A DNA stretch of 64,000 nucleotides, taken from contig CADBZH010000003.1 of assembly GCA_902799045.1 (NCBI GenBank), positions 62,001 through 126,000 on the forward strand. The letters run 5' to 3'. Of the stretch, positions 63,740 through 64,000 are shown piece after piece (position 1 is the stretch's first letter; the number at the start of each line of letters is the position of its first letter). The position numbers and the translations under genes are program-made. Below the pieces are notes generated by a model. That model was not told the origin of the DNA. It did not search any database and saw only the letters and a list, made by a program, of their open reading frames with translations. This DNA is from an uncultured Eubacteriales bacterium. GTDB taxonomy: Bacteria; Bacillota; Clostridia; Christensenellales; Aristaeellaceae.

Positions 63740-64000
63740 ATGGCCACTTTCAGCTTTGCCGAGGGAGGAGCGATGTTCGACTCCACGCCCATCGAGAACC
63801 TGTTCCTGTTGGAATACCTGCCCGCCGCGCCGGACGCTTTTTTGCGGGTCTATCTCTATGCGCGGATGCTGGCGCTGCACCCGGAGCTGGGCGGCGACCT
63901 GTCCCAGATGGCCCGGGCGCTGCGGCTGGACGAGGACGCCGTGTACGAGGCCTTCGCCTACTGGGAGCAGCAGGGCCTGGCGCGGCGCGTCAGCGATCAC
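63740..64000 (+). CDS. DnaD-like replication/primosome protein, partial
   Basis: 87 residues before the window edge. MATFSFAEGGAMFDSTPIEN and LFLLEYLPAAPDAFLRVYLY, then LSQMARALRLDEDAVYEAFA and YWEQQGLARRVSDH, match the N-terminal winged-helix part of DnaD-family proteins (IENLF..EY.P.AP...V.VYLY). These join DnaA, DnaB and the helicase at replication start. GAGG seven bases before ATG 63740 and a promoter upstream support the start. Confidence 0.75.
   Translation, partial: MATFSFAEGGAMFDSTPIENLFLLEYLPAAPDAFLRVYLYARMLALHPELGGDLSQMARALRLDEDAVYEAFAYWEQQGLARRVSDH

Overview
The window is about 64 kb of GC-rich, gene-dense chromosome from a Gram-positive, endospore-forming anaerobe, most likely a Clostridia-class Bacillota. 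The gene content supports this: spoIIR, sleB, ypeB, gerW and a ytfI-like gene for sporulation and germination; rny; a tyrosine T-box; a pta-ackA acetate pathway next to yceD-rpmF; and many strong GGAGG ribosome binding sites. A gut Christensenellales-like lineage is my guess from the high GC and the type of intergenic repeats; no marker here proves it. I saw no tRNA, rRNA, CRISPR array, transposase or phage gene.

Layout. 1-3.5 kb (- strand): pyrimidine synthesis, pyrC then carB (cut by the window edge), with a broken cytidine deaminase remnant between them. 3.6-4.1 kb: a small tandem-repeat protein. 4.2-6.8 kb: proline synthesis (a DUF3592-like membrane gene, proB, proA). 7-10.5 kb: a small secreted protein, glycyl-tRNA synthetase and two low-complexity proteins. 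10.7-14.5 kb: a very acidic membrane protein and glycerol kinase. 14.7-17.9 kb: two divergent MATE exporters around a shared regulatory gap. 18-21 kb: a tight operon acpS, nnr, an unknown gene and an MBL hydrolase. 21.2-26.1 kb: moxR, DUF58 and transglutaminase. 26.2-34.5 kb: a GGDEF protein, secA, prfB, a deaminase, an acetyltransferase, a DUF1461 protein and tsaD. 34.6-38.6 kb: a PrsA/SurA-like foldase, a SPOR-like protein, DUF2461, and yceD-rpmF. 38.9-41.4 kb: pta-ackA. 41.5-48.3 kb: a secreted carbohydrate-binding protein, an NapH-like ferredoxin membrane protein, an Eis-like acetyltransferase, proS and a patatin. 48.6-54.7 kb: the spore block spoIIR, sleB, ypeB, then an orphan MazF, an unknown gene, gerW, ytfI and a methyltransferase. 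54.9-64 kb: rny, a sugar-receptor-like GGDEF protein, a secreted Big_2 protein, a tyrosine T-box operon (aminotransferase, tyrS) and the start of a DnaD-like gene.

The most unusual layer lies between the genes. Several repeat families recur: heptanucleotide tracts of the GGAGTRR type, inverted units built on AACCGGATTGCCACGTC / GTCATTGCGAGG, inverted pairs of GTCATCCTGAGCGCAGCGAA, and clustered hairpins. At four sites (22.2, 38.7, 48.3 and 49.8 kb) heptamer arms flank an inverted core in a fixed order, giving 200-275 bp composite elements. Two of these lie inside normally contiguous gene clusters (sleB-ypeB and ackA-yceD). Simpler single units tend to sit where genes converge, and one looks able to act as a terminator.

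Other points of note are a spoIIR that seems to start at CTG, a release factor 2 gene that lacks the usual programmed frameshift, a strong internal start in the acidic membrane protein, and an inverted repeat around the MazF start region. Coordinates of starts follow ribosome binding sites and family alignment by eye; no database search was possible.
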